Part shown: one piece after another, positions 11,901 through 45,578 of the stretch
How positions within the stretch are numbered: the stretch's first letter is position 1
Layout of the letters: the number at the start of each line of letters is the position of its first letter
DNA from: Hypomesus transpacificus
Lineage: Eukaryota; Chordata; Actinopteri; Osmeriformes; Osmeridae
Assembly: GCF_021917145.1 (NCBI RefSeq)
Contig: NC_061072.1
Coordinates: 13,246,742 to 13,310,741 of the forward strand
Reading direction: 5' to 3'
DNA length: 64,000 nucleotides
Made by a program: the position numbers and the translations under genes
Notes under the pieces: model-generated
Seen by the model: only the letters and a program-made list of their open reading frames with translations
Databases searched by the model: none
Told to the model about the DNA's origin: nothing

Positions 11901-13370
11901 GTCAGGCCACCTGCTTGCTTTGGGATCTTTGCATGTTCAGCCTAGGAGGACCTCAGGAAGTTCACTCATGTCACTCAGTCACCCACCAGGTTGGCGGCAA
12001 GTCGCAGAAGGTGGGTGACGCCCTGGTTGCCGGGGCTCTCATAGCGACAGCCAGCCTTGATGAAGACTCCAATCTTGGAGGCCGGGGAGTAGTTCTCCAG
12101 TGAGGCGATGACCAGTCCGCTGGGCAGTTTGGTCACCTGGAGTAGACAGGTAGATCAGTGACCTGTAACTGCTGACACACTCATTACACAGAGCAGTACA
12201 CACATAACAGTGCATGGTTATAAATTCATAAGCTTTATGACAGAGGCCTGAACCAATTCGGGGACAACATCACTTCCGCAAACACCTCAGACTTACCCTC
12301 CCTTCCCTGACTTACCAATCCCACCCAGGCCTAGACAAACCTTCTCCACTACATCCCAACCTAGCCCTTAACCTCCCCATCCAACCATGCACAGGCCAGC
12401 TCCCCACCACCGTCCTCCACATACATGGACATCGTGGTAAGAGTGGGCCACCCCAGGGGAGAGCTTGAGGCCTGCCAGGGGCTCACTCAAGGGCAGGTCT
12501 GTTCTTGAGGCCGCATAGCAGCGTTTCTGTGGAGAGAAAGACAAGTCAACACCCACTGACCTGCACATCTTGTGGATGAAACTTAACACTCTCCGCCGCC
12601 ACATCCACCTTACGGGCAGCCTGGGCTGCGTAAAGCCTCTGCAAATCAGAAAACACAGGCGATATCATCACATGCACGTGGGACTCGACTAAATGGGTTG
12701 AGGGCCATGAGATAAGAGAATCAGAGCAAGAGGAAAACGTTGATCAGGAAACTGAGTCTGCTTGATCAGCAAATTATCAATAAAAGACTATTGGGTTTCC
12801 TAGAGACCTTACATGACCAAACAGTGTTCAGCTATAAATACATTCCTATTTAGAGTGAATTGCTACTACATTGAATAAAATAACATAGTATTGTGATAAG
12901 TAAGTGGTTTTGTTAACCTTGTTGAATGAACTGAAGATCAACTCTTACAGTGACCTGAAACTAACCCGGGGCGTACTGGCTGTGAGCCCGTCGCATACAC
13001 CCGCAGGAACACATACACAGCATGATGAAAGGTATGACAAGAGCGTCTGACCACACGTGATCATTGAACTACAAACAACTTTCGAGGTAGAGTTGCACAA
13101 CGTATAGATTGACAGATTAAGTGCTGCCAGTGCTGGAAAACCATAAGGATGTAGGTGGCTTGCTAGCTACTGCTGTATTTCCGACATCCGACAGAACTGA
13201 CTGATCGGAGGAGGCAAACATCTTCAGACAGCTTCTCGATTTGAATTCACCAACACAAGAAATCACATTACAAATGTCGAGAGCGTTTATTGGCACATAT
13301 ATATTCAGACCAGCGAGGTTGTCGGGTGAGTTCTTACCGAGAGTTGACTTATTCCCCGAATCCCCTTCAT
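8940..13370 (-). CDS. uqcrc2: cytochrome b-c1 complex subunit 2 (complex III core protein 2), complete, 14 exons
   Basis: Exons: 13370-13338, 12638-12561, 12136-11987, 11859-11795, 11676-11620, 11500-11376, 11256-11159, 10993-10936, 10734-10639, 10451-10252, 10090-10010, 9852-9776, 9553-9400 and 9023-8940. Total 1356 nt or 451 residues, against 453 as I recall for human; all phases join. The protein begins [11 protein letters not shown], an Arg/Ser-containing mitochondrial presequence, and ends TPFIDEI. It belongs to the M16 processing-peptidase fold but has no HxxEH zinc motif where the active relatives have it, as expected for the structural core subunit of respiratory complex III in the inner membrane. 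Landmarks are [31 protein letters not shown] and [16 protein letters not shown]. It shares a 587-bp divergent promoter region with snu13. An extra exon-like segment sits between exons 2 and 3 (separate entry). Confidence 0.97.
12425..12526 (-). other. uqcrc2: candidate alternative presequence exon of uqcrc2 (102 nt)
   Basis: Between uqcrc2 exons 2 and 3, a 102-nt segment is preceded on the minus strand by a strong acceptor (TTTCTCTCCACAG) and followed by a GTATGT donor. It is open in phase 0 at both sides, so it could be included or swapped without shifting the frame. It encodes 34 residues starting [12 protein letters not shown] and ending YHDVH. The regular exon 2 (12638-12561) encodes 26 residues starting [10 protein letters not shown] and ending HPQDVQ. 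The similar ends suggest a duplicated, possibly mutually exclusive exon. I do not know of such an exon in mammals; it may be unused. Confidence 0.4.
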
Positions 13371-13957
13371 ATCCCCTCTACACTTCTACCAAGGCGATGA
13401 AACAATATGGCTGACTCGTGAATGCCCTACCCAGAGTTCCAAGCGCGTCAGAGACTTCCTCGATGGATTTTTAAACATTCTCTGAATGTCTAACCAAACC
13501 AAACCACGTCCCCTACTGTCCTGGAGTGTAGTAGAAAGAAATGTGGATTTCCAAATCCACAATCATAAAATTGGGCAAATATCCCACTTAATTTTCGGGA
13601 TATTTTATATTGCCGATAAAGTAGGGTACTTTAACTAAATTACCGAATTAAAGGTAAGCTACGTCAATGGAGAGAATCTCCGTTCCAGGCATTTCCTGTC
13701 CCGGTAAAAGGGGTTCTTTTTGCGCATGTGTAGAGTTGCTGCGCACTCAAACACGTGTTGAAGCCGAACAGAAAACGCAAAATTGGAATTTCACCGAATC
13801 GCATTGGTCTGATAATTGTGTTCTGTAAATTCCAAATTAATACGGGTTTACTAATAATCAAAAGAAGGTCAACAATCCTCCGTGAAGCATTCGCCGAGAG
13901 GACCAGCAAAATAAATCGAGAGCTTAGACCTCATTGAAAACATCAACGGAAGCCATC
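13371..13957. promoter_or_regulatory. bidirectional promoter region uqcrc2 / snu13
   Basis: The start codons of uqcrc2 (-) and snu13 (+) are 587 bp apart and point away from each other, with no other gene between. Both transcription starts and 5' UTRs must therefore lie here. No TATA box was recognised. This layout is usual for housekeeping gene pairs. Confidence 0.6.
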
Positions 13958-14778
13958 ATGGTGAGTTGAGTTCATTGACGGAACCATGTCTATATTTTTA
14001 CAGTTAACTACCTAGCGAAGCAACTTTAGTTACTATGTTTTGGTGGTGGTGTTAATTGTGTTAACATGTAGCAATTTGTTTTCTCAGACTGACGCTGAAG
14101 TGAACCCTAAAGCCTACCCCCTTGCCGATGCAACGCTGTCTAAGACCATCTTGGACCTCGTGCAGCAAGCGTCCAACTACAAACAGCTAAGAAAAGGGGC
14201 CAACGAAGGTGAGTGCTTTATACTAGCAACCAGGAACCATAGTTACAATATTAGCATAGGGGTAAGCCTATATAATATCCATCCACTTGTAAAGACACGT
14301 ATATCCTAAAATTACCCCCCCTCATGGGTAGTTCTGTTACAGCCAGTCACTGTAGCCTAATACAACTACACTAGATGTGAAACCAGTCTGCACCTTCAAA
14401 ACGAATACAGTGCAGTGACAACCATATTGAGACTATTTGTAAGACCAAAACTCCTGGGCTTAAACGGTTAATGGCTGCTTCACCTTACTCATACTTTCTC
14501 TCTCTTGACCCTCAGCCACCAAGACCCTGAACCGAGGGATCAGTGAGTTCATCGTGATGGCTGCAGATGCTGAGCCTCTGGAGATCATCCTCCACCTGCC
14601 ACTGCTCTGCGAGGACAAAAACGTCCCCTATGTGTTTGTGCGCTCCAAGCAGGCCCTGGGCCGCGCCTGTGGCGTCTCTCGACCCGTCATCGCCACCTCG
14701 GTCACCATCAAGGAGGGCTCTCAACTGAAGCCGCAGATTCAGTCTATTCAGACTGCAATAGAGAGACTGTTGGTGTAA
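13958..14778 (+). CDS. snu13: SNU13 / NHP2L1 (15.5K) RNA-binding protein, complete
   Basis: Coding parts are 13958-13960, 14088-14208 and 14516-14778, total 387 nt or 128 residues, the same as human. The first coding exon contributes only the ATG, immediately followed by the GTGAGT donor. The protein starts [19 protein letters not shown] and ends [10 protein letters not shown]. It is an L7Ae/L30e-family protein that binds kink-turns. In the nucleus it binds the U4 snRNA 5' stem-loop in the U4/U6.U5 tri-snRNP, and in the nucleolus it is a core protein of box C/D snoRNPs. The family motif [16 protein letters not shown], followed by [17 protein letters not shown], is intact. It is divergent from uqcrc2 and upstream of crym on the same strand. 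Sequence conservation is extreme, so confidence is very high. Confidence 0.98.
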
Positions 14779-14985
14779 TTGTATTATACATAATAATTCT
14801 CTGGTGTTCATGGTCTCTGAGAGGGACACTTATCAGGGAATTAAGTTAGTCCTGGTCTTGTTTTTTTGATAAGGTGTCAAATTGTCTTTGACAGAGGCAT
14901 TGATCTGTACATTGATCTGTTTTTTATTTAGGGAAGCAGAAAGTAGCTGATTTTTGGCTTAAATCGTATGAACATGTTTTGTGAT

Positions 14986-14991
14986 AATAAA
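14986..14991 (+). terminator. snu13: snu13 poly(A) signal
   Basis: AATAAA about 210 bp after the snu13 stop, followed by a T-rich stretch. Confidence 0.7.
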
Positions 14992-15367
14992 ACATGGTTA
15001 TGGTTATTTTTTTTTATGAATGTCTGGTGTTTTCTGTGACATTGCAATAGTATGACAAGTTCCAGAGGGCGAAAGCAATGCAAATGTGGGCCACACACAA
15101 CGAAGTTGGCTATTAGATCAGATGCACATGTAATTTAAGCATAGTCCCGGAGATTTTGGCAAATTTTGAAATTCCGGCTGAACAGTTTTTACGTTTTGGT
15201 AAAAACTTTAATTCCAATTAAGAGAAAGTACTGTACCTTTTATTCTCCTTCTAGTTGTTGAGCGTGTGGGTCATTGGTGATGGCCTATTGCGTAACGGAG
15301 ACCACGTGAGTTTCAGAACTTTTGGACCTCGCTTCAAACAACCGCGCCTCTGTGGTGGCTGGACGTG

Positions 15368-17279
<1,912 letters not shown>

Positions 17280-17469
17280 CATAGCCAGGCAGGTAGAGGT
17301 GGATGCCCCAATACGGAATTTGAAATGGGAATGGCCACAACACGGTGCTGTGATAAATGTAATTTTATATTCAAGTAGGGTGGGGAAAACAAACCACCAA
17401 TGCATTTCTGTGAATTTATTTGCTTAAAAAAACAAACAAATAACACAACAGATTATAATATACTATTGA

Positions 17470-17475
17470 AATAAA
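17470..17475 (+). terminator. crym: crym poly(A) signal
   Basis: AATAAA about 190 bp after the crym stop codon. Confidence 0.6.
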
Positions 17476-17479
17476 ATGA

Positions 17480-19147
17480 AAAATGTTGTTTTCTTTATGC
17501 CTCTACAACATTGCTAAATGCTGCAGTTTCTCAAGGGTGAAAATTAAAAGTCCTGCACATTTTGATTACACTTCATGACAGCTGGTGTGCTTGGAAGAAT
17601 AATCACCGGTACAGTAGCAAGTCACCGATCTAATGATTAAGGTTCCTACAGCACTTAAGACGCTACAGTATAACAAGACATTGTGGCCATATACAGGTTC
17701 TGAGAGTCCAAACATTGTTCTTAGATCTAGTTAATCAGTGATGACAAGACAGGACAACATTGACATAACATTGTGATACTCGCGTCACACTGTAATCCCA
17801 TCGCCTAACTATTCAGAGGAAAAAGAAGCCAACATCAGAATGTATTTTAACTGAAGTTAGAAATGGAACAGAAGAGACTACAAGTTGCTGTGCCCGGCCA
17901 GGTCTGCTGGTTAAAGGAATGTGAGAGTAGAGAACGCTATATAACGATATATAACGCTGAGTACCCCACGCAAGTACCTTGGGCTGTAAAAACTAGCCAC
18001 CACAGACATGATCCATGATTGATGACTCCATTATGTAGGATTAGTATGGTACAGTATGTACATGAACCGTCACAAAACATGAAAACCAGAGAGATCTATA
18101 TTTATTTGGTCTGATATATAATCTACTCAAACCCTTAAGAAGCACTTCTGTAGACCTGCGCTAGTGCATGAAATACTGGCTGTCTACTTTCAATGGAGCG
18201 AGAGGGGTTGCAGCCTGCTGTAGATTATTAGTGGATAACCTTTAAAACTGTCTCAAAATATACCAACTTAAAATCAGTTTTGTTTTTAAAATAGTTTACT
18301 GTGATAGATTAACTTCAATTGTACCAGGAAAGGATTTTTGATCAGAATTTACTTGAGAGAATGATTACAGAACTTGGCGACATTATTTCATTTAGAGTTT
18401 AGAAGTTATTCATTTAACTGTCACTTTGAGATGGTCATATGGTATTCAGAAGAGAACTCTAAAGGGACAAAGACAGTATAATTATTACATTTAATGTACA
18501 TAGAGCAACTACACAAAGATGACAGTTATCCATTTGGCAACACCTCAACTAGAGTCTGTAAACAAACGATGTGGGCTCATTAAGAGTGGAAAGAGACTGA
18601 AACAGATGAGCAATTGATTAAAAATCTTCTTGGAAAAATAATTCAAAAAAAGGGAAAAAAAGATTTGGGGGAGTAAAACTAGAAGGCAGCAGGAATTTCT
18701 TAGTGTAGGGAAACTGATGTTTCCCGCTCCTCCTTGAGTCGATAGTCGAGTTAGTTCTATGATCGCAGGATAAAAATCAATCATATCTAAGTAGTAATTA
18801 TTACAATTCGACAGAGAAATATAACATGGAATACACATCCTTCTGTAGAATCCTCCTTCTTCCTGTCTCCAACTGACCCTTTGCCCCCTAAACACTAGCC
18901 TGGATCTGACAACAGTGGATAGACACCAAGATGGATGACCAATCCAGCCAACTAAAGGGAACTGTAGTGATTGCTCCATGACGTTAACCGTGTCCAGCTC
19001 TCTCAGATCTAACCTAGAGGGGAGGGGGGGGGGGGGGGGGGGAGGGGGACTTGACATGGGACTACAGGAAACACCCCACCCTCTTCCTTTCCAAAAGGTG
19101 AGCTCAGACTGCAGCAGCATTCCTCCCACTTCCCATACCAAGGCTCA
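17480..19147 (-). other. rac1: rac1 3' UTR and crym/rac1 convergent spacer
   Basis: No other gene was found. A minus-strand AATAAA at 18116-18111 would give a rac1 3' UTR of about 1.05 kb. A second hexamer at 17420-17415 could give a longer one overlapping the crym 3' end. The UTR contains a long G-run (C on the transcript) at about 19021-19049. Confidence 0.45.
19021..19049. repeat. poly-G/poly-C tract in rac1 3' UTR
   Basis: A nearly pure G homopolymer broken by two A residues. On the rac1 transcript it reads as poly-C, about 100 nt after the stop. Its length is probably unreliable in any assembly. Confidence 0.85.
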
Positions 19148-21786
<2,639 letters not shown>

Positions 21787-22439
21787 TGGAAACCTCTCTG
21801 GAGCTAGCGAGTTAGCTAGCTAAAGTAGGGTAAGCTCGTTCTCGCCTGTTTAGCTTATTACTGTTAGCGCACACCACCACTGGCAAACCACTCTTTTGTT
21901 GCGTGAACTTATTATAGGAACACCGGGAAAGCCGGTGTTGAAGTCTCTACTAAGGAACAAAAGTTTTAAAATAATGTTTAATGGATAAACCGTCGGGTCT
22001 TTCTCCTGGACTCTACCTTGGTGGAATTGAAACTTGTGAAACAAGAAGCCACCACCCCAAAAATTATGGTGCTAAGATGAAAAAAAAACGCCCTTAGACA
22101 ACGGAAGCTGTAGGTTCCAAGTCCATGCAAGTCATTTCCGTGGATAATTTAAGGAATGTTGGGCAACGCCACCTAGTGACAACGTGATGGAATTGGGATT
22201 CTCAACAGTTCAGTTTATCAACACAAGGGCGCAGTATTCCCTCATTTGTTTACTGCTGTAGGAAAATAGTTATAATAGATGCGTATAATATAGTATCGTC
22301 GAAAATGTGTAATTTTGGAATCCTTTAAATTTTCTTCATCTATCACAATATAAAATGTACACGTTTATGATTGATTAGTAGCCTCTTCATGCCAACTTTT
22401 CATGACCCCATTCCCCCTACTGCTCAAAGACAGCTGCCC

Positions 22440-22457
22440 CCCCCGCCCCCCCCCCCC

Positions 22458-22504
<47 letters not shown>

Positions 22505-22510
22505 ACAAAC
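22440..22510. repeat. poly-C plus (CA)n microsatellite
   Basis: A C-run is joined directly to a dinucleotide CA repeat. Confidence 0.9.
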
Positions 22511-23619
22511 ACATTTCATGTTTTACATTAAAGAAAGATTATTTTTATTGAGGGATTTTCAGTGGAAAGACACATTAACAGGATAAACAACCACATTTAG
22601 CAGGGGCTAAAAGCATAGGAGAGAGATTACTGCAAGATAAACATGCTGGCCACAGAGTCATTAGGACAGCAGTCATACACACACATGAACTACATGGGAA
22701 AGGAGGTGCACTGTGATCTGCATCCCTGGTACAGAGAAAATACTGCATATGCAATCCTTTACTTTTTTAGCGTGAAATCTGATTTGTCAATGTGTGTGAT
22801 TGTCTGTGTACATGTGTGATCATTTGTATAATCCAATAATTGCAGGTTGTAAGGTCCCAACAGTAAGTACTATAAACAAACTTGCATTACTAACCCGTTC
22901 AGCAGCCTCCAACAAAGCTGTCATGCTGTTCCTCTGCTGATCTCCAGATCAATTATACACCCATGTAGCCACCGAGAAACATGATACATTAGATATGATG
23001 GGGCTCACTTAGCTCCGCTCATATGGGACATCAAATGGATTTTCCGTGAAATTCTATGCAAGAGTTGGTGAACAAGCCGTTAGGTCGAGACCTATTAATA
23101 AAGAACTGCATTTTTTCAAAATGTTTTTAGTCAGTCCTTGGTGACTAAATCCCAGCTGTTCGTTATATGGTTGCAGCTGTGTCATCACTTTGAAGCTCCG
23201 TAGCACAATGAATCCTCAGTGTTGTCTTCACAGATGTTGTGTTCACATTAGAAATTCTACCATCAGGGACCCCCTCCAGGATCCCCTTATATTGTTTACA
23301 ATGAGATGGACCTGGTACCTCTGACTTTGACTTTGGAATGTGGACTGGTGTCAAGGTTCAGTATCCCAGGTGCACACAAGCTAAATATGGGCCAATGTGG
23401 GAAGATGTGTTAATGGTATAGAATTTTACTCCAGTACCTACAAACAGAAACACTTGGTTCTATGTCTATGTTACAGAAACACCAATCTGCCCAGTCTTTA
23501 CCAGCAAACATGATACATCACAGTACAGAGGAGGTGGGAGTTGTCCAAACAGACTTTACACTGGGTCAAAGGTTTCCCTTTTAAACTAGAATTTCTGGAA
23601 CAGAGTAGGAAGGATGTCC

Positions 23620-24300
23620 CCCATCTCCTCTTTTTTCCTCCCCTCCACCTCTCCTTCCCTCCCCTTGGCCGACCACCTCACCCTCTCCCATTCTCTGTGA
23701 AAGGAAGGAAGTCTTGTGTGTGTGTTTGTACTTGTGTGTACTGTAGGTTTTGTCACAGAGTGAAGAAGCTCAAAGATAGTCAATGGACGGTTGTGTATTG
23801 TCACTTGTGTACTTCAGTGTACATTCCGTTAGTTTAATCCCTTACTGATTAAAGTCAAATCCATTTGTAGAAATCTTGGGATACATGGAATTTGTATATG
23901 GGTCTAATACATGACACAAATGTATTCACATGAAAGTTTTAAACTATCAGCAATCCGTCATCATTACTAAATATTACCAGTAAAGTAAGTGAGGCTCTAC
24001 ATTGGGTTGTCTGTTTTCATCAATAGTTCCAAGGAGGAACTATTTCCTTTCTCTTTTATTTCTACTACTCCCATCTTTTGCTCACTCTCCCTTCCTCCAT
24101 CCATCCTTCCATCGATCCCATCCTCCCTCCCTCTCTTCCCTGTACTGAGTACCTCACCCTCTGCCACCCTCTGTGAGGAAGGAAGCTGTGTGAGTGTTTG
24201 TGCATGATCATGTGTGATGGTTTGATACAGGGCTCCAGGATAGTCAATGAAAGGGTGTGTGTGCTGTCACATGTCCTACATCCAGGAACATTCTAGTTGT
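23620..24300. repeat. two diverged copies of an approximately 210-bp block
   Basis: Block A (about 23620-23835) and block B (about 24080-24300) share the same order: a pyrimidine-rich CCTTCCTCC tract, ACCTCACCCTCT, CTCTGTGA, GGAAGGAAG, a GTGTTTGT stretch, GATAGTCAATG, TGTCAC and ACATTC. The copies are clearly diverged and have no coding frame in common. Confidence 0.55.
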
Positions 24301-26223
24301 GCGTAAACACAAACATTTGAGTGAGAAGACTCCAGTGCAGATTTAATCAGGGGGGCTGATCAGGGATGGGGAACAAGACAGGCTGTCATCTGTGCTGTCT
24401 CTGACTGACTCACTGTATTCTCAGAAAGAAACATTCTTCAGTAATATGTCAGAACGCTCCACAAGCCTGCTGACTGCGGGAAACTGCTGGGTTTGGATCT
24501 CTGTCAATGATTCATGTTGATACAGCAATCTAACCTGATGTTTCTGCTACCGTGGGCAAGCAGCAACACTGAGAGGAACATGCAGGGGGACATTCCGGAA
24601 CTGTTCCTGGAAGGACGGGGGGTGAGGGGTGGGGGGTGGGGAGGAGGTAGGAGAAAGAGAAAGAGAGAAATTATCAAGTGTAACATTTGTTGTATGCATC
24701 CTTCTATTTAATAATTCTCAGATGGATGACTGAAGCTCAGCCAGTTGGCTCTTGGCATTATGACCCTCCTTATAGTCTCATGGGTCAGTGAATGTTTTAA
24801 CAGTTCACACAAGTGCACTATAACATGCGCCACAGAAAACTTCCGTTTGACAAAAATGATTGAGTGTATCTGTCTCTATGCTGAAGATATACTGTGTATA
24901 ATCTTCATACATACACTATAAATGCAATTCACAGAGAGCCCCAAAAGCTCAGACAGATGACAGACCTAAATGGAATCCATATTGCATTTCATTTCTATTG
25001 GCACAAATACACATGAGGTCGGGACAACCAGAGGAGACCTATGAGGAACGACAGAGAGCATAGGCTTCCAGTCAAAGCTGAAGTGTGAGGAGAGGCTCAA
25101 AAAGGGCGTCATTCACTGGACTTGCCATCAGGGTTGGGGGAGGGGGAGGGGAGTTAGGTGTTGCTGCAGTAAGCTAGCACCCCCAGCGCAGAGGGAGAGA
25201 GTGATGGCAGATAGAGATGATTATATATGACTGCACAGCTGCAAGCCACGGCCCCGGTTAACTCGGTCAGCCCTCACCCGCTTTCTCGCTCTCCTCCTCC
25301 GCGGCCTGGCCCACGCCTTAATCTGACAGACATATGCTACCAAGAGAGGCCCAAAGCCTCCAGCGGAACATGGAGGGCATCCGTGCATTTGTTTTCTCTG
25401 ATTGCGACTGGAAACCGAGCATCCATATGTCTTACTTTATGGCTTACTTTATGAGTCGATGAGGGAGGAAGGATGATGAGTGTGCAAATGTTAAAACTCC
25501 ATTGATTCTGATGAAAGAAAGTTGCAGGGCTTGTCTAATGTAAGATGGCTTAGGCCTAGGAACTTAAAATCAGTTTGTGTGAGAATACGCGGCTTGCCAA
25601 AATTATTCAGATTCACTGTCTCAAAAACCCGAGCTTGTATGTTCTCCTGTAATCTAGCAACAATGGGAAGAATGTTTAGTAAAAGCTATTACGTTTGTCC
25701 TATTGTTTGAAGGAATAGGCATGCCATTGTGTCTGATGAAGAGTGCTGTTCTGGTCTCCTCCTTGGACTGTGACAGGGAGGAGAACAGGGAATCATTGCA
25801 GCTTCCTGTCCCACGCAGGATATCTGCTCTCAACACAGGAAATCATTCCCCCAAACCAGAGCCCCCTGCTTTCCTGGCTGTGTAGGAATGTGTGGGTGTG
25901 CACTCAGCAGTATGACTGTAGGTGTGTGAGAGAGACTGATAGAAGCCCATTAGAAAAAGCGAGTTACAGCGGGAGAGTGAAAGAGAGCATAGAATCTCCC
26001 TATATCCTACAAAGGAAGAAGAGGAGACTGAACTGAATAGTTGTGCGTTGTGGCTGAAGACTGTTGTTGGATCCCCTCTCTGCTCTCTCCTCTGGTCGCC
26101 CCTGCGAATCATTCCTCAGAGCATCAGAAAGCCCCATGTTTTTCCTCTGTATTAATGGCAGACATTGCTGTTTAGTGAGATAATCCAGATGTGTCTCTGA
26201 GTGAGCGAATGAGGGAAGGAGAC

Positions 26224-26255
26224 AGAGAGAGAGAAATAGAGAGTGAGTGAGAGAG

Positions 26256-26350
<95 letters not shown>
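26224..26350. repeat. (GA)n microsatellite
   Basis: About 127 bp of nearly pure GA repeat. It creates Leu/Ser-periodic open frames on the minus strand that are not genes. Confidence 0.95.
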
Positions 26351-26353
<3 letters not shown>

Positions 26354-28500
26354 GGACAGAGTGACATAAATAGCAGGGGGAAGGGGCACAAGACTAAATT
26401 TGTGGTTTGATTTAATGTGTGAAAGAGGCTGTCTCACTCTGTAAAGTGGCTCTCCCTATGCTCCACAATGTCCGTTGACACAGAGGGTCTCCTCTCTTCA
26501 CATTATCTGTAAACCAAAGCAGATGCTAAAGTGCACTCCATATTACACGATAGGTTCATGAATATGTTATAAAAACTTCCTGTTTGTCATTCCTCTCTGC
26601 TCCAGGCTCGTGGAGGTCGCAGCACACCCATTACAAGGCTTATTAGAAAGGCTTTACAGAGCCCTCTGTTCATTTTCTGAAATGAAAGAAATGAAACGTC
26701 CGCTCTAAAATGAGCTGAGTGGTGTCTACATGTTTACCCCCGCAGCCCTGCGAGATAAAACAGCCAAACCTGAGACCATTCATTTATTATTCTAAGAAAA
26801 GTGTTGACAAGTGTTTTTTGTGTGAGAGCCTTGCTGCCTCTTTTAGGCTGAGTTATACACATCTTCAAAGCAGGAGGCTGCATCATTCTTTGTAATTTGT
26901 GCTTGATTTTATGTGTTTGGTGCATGGCTAGTAAAATGACAGAAATAAAAAGGACTTCAGTCATGATAATTTCTTTATTTGCGTTTTAAAACATTTAACC
27001 ATCAAATGTGTTTGTGTATACCCTGTGGCAATTCTACATTCAACCATAATATAAATTAGAGACATCAAATAATTAAATAAATGGTTGAAAGTTATTGTAC
27101 ATGGTATATTCACACATTCACATTCTATGTCAAATACCAGCAATATCATATGCTAATAAATAAATGAAACAGATAAGATAAATAATCAGAGGTTAACTAG
27201 TGTCCATGATGTTCCTATCCTGCAGTCATGGTATCCTGTCCTCACTATGACATGGCGGCCAGCATGAGCCGTGCAGCCGGCAACTCCCTTCTGATTGTTG
27301 AAGAACTCCAATACTGTGGAGGGAATCCAAGGTATTACACACAGCTTTGTGAATGTGTGTGTGTGAGTGCGTGCGAGTGTGTGCGTGAAATGTAGTGGAG
27401 GAAGGTCAGAGAACAGTCTGGACAAAAAGGAGGATGCTGGACTGGGTGGAGGGCTTCTCTAACCGCTACAATGATGATCCCTCCCTTGAAGCAGCGGAAC
27501 AATCAGTAACACTCCCTTGAACCACCAGGATCTCTGGACTGAGAGCTAATATGAGCTAATACATGAGTCACAAATCTACTGCTGTGAGGTCACGACTGTG
27601 CAGGTGTGTGACTGGATCCTCAGAAGTCCTGAAGTGTTCTGAAGTCACCACTATGCTGGGATGCGATGGTTTTGCCAAAGGATACAGGAAGGAACTCTCC
27701 GGGGAACTCCCTTCATGTTAGGAACAACCCGAGATATCGTCATGTTGGTTATGGAAATTATGTAACTCGGGAGGTATAAGTAGGCCTACACCACTCCCTA
27801 AAGCAGTGAATTGTTAATTTGTTAAACTAAACTAACTATGCAGCTTAAGGTGGGTAGGTGTTTAGGTCAGTACCAATTTGTCTACAAACACTTCACACTT
27901 GAGTATCATCTGAGATACTGGCTGCTCAATCACACCACGAAGAGCAAAGCCATAAACATAACAGCATCCATAGCCTTCCATCTAGAGTCAACTCAACATG
28001 AAACCAATTTATGTTTTATACATACGACATACATTCATTCCCAAGTGCAGTTAAGACAGGCACCTGAACACAATGATTTGTAGCCTATGTATTGTATTGA
28101 CGGGGGCTGCCTGGAGTGGGAGGGGCATAGAGATGACGTACCATAAGCGTTGCCATCGCATCGGAGAGTGGAGTATTCACTGTAGATTCAACTGAGCCAG
28201 AAGGGGGATATTAGTCGCATTTGATCCCGTCTCTAAAACGTTCTGTCGAATAAGATTTGTGTGTTGAATTACGTTGATACGGTAGGCTACTGCTTATTAA
28301 GAATAGCCTATATTTTTTATTGACCCATGCATTTGCATTTTTCGTGTGCATTGCACATTTATTTGGTATCAAAAACATAAAACAACTACCGATTACCGAT
28401 CGATTACCGATAACTACCGGTTGAAATAAATTAAATCCAGCTTGATATCTGAACGGAGTACACCGTTTCCTGGACTTATCGTGGTCGCTACATGCTCAAT

Positions 28501-45578
<17,078 letters not shown>

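Larger units (their letters stand above)
21787..28500. other. 6.7-kb intergenic region between divergent rac1 and cyth3
   Basis: No protein-coding exon could be supported on either strand. It must hold the rac1 promoter at its left end and the cyth3 promoter and 5' UTR at its right end. Otherwise it has a C/CA repeat (22440-22502), a diverged local duplication (23620-24300), G-rich runs at 24618-24650 and 25131-25153, and a long GA/CT repeat (26224-26350). Confidence 0.5.

Noticed and set aside
13274-13328. Plus-strand mini-frame starting MSRAFIGTY and ending at a GTGAGT-like donor
   Set aside because: No continuing exon was found, and it lies antisense next to uqcrc2 exon 1, which explains the locus better.
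26000-26437. Minus-strand frame rich in Leu-Ser
   Set aside because: It is a translation of the GA/CT microsatellite.
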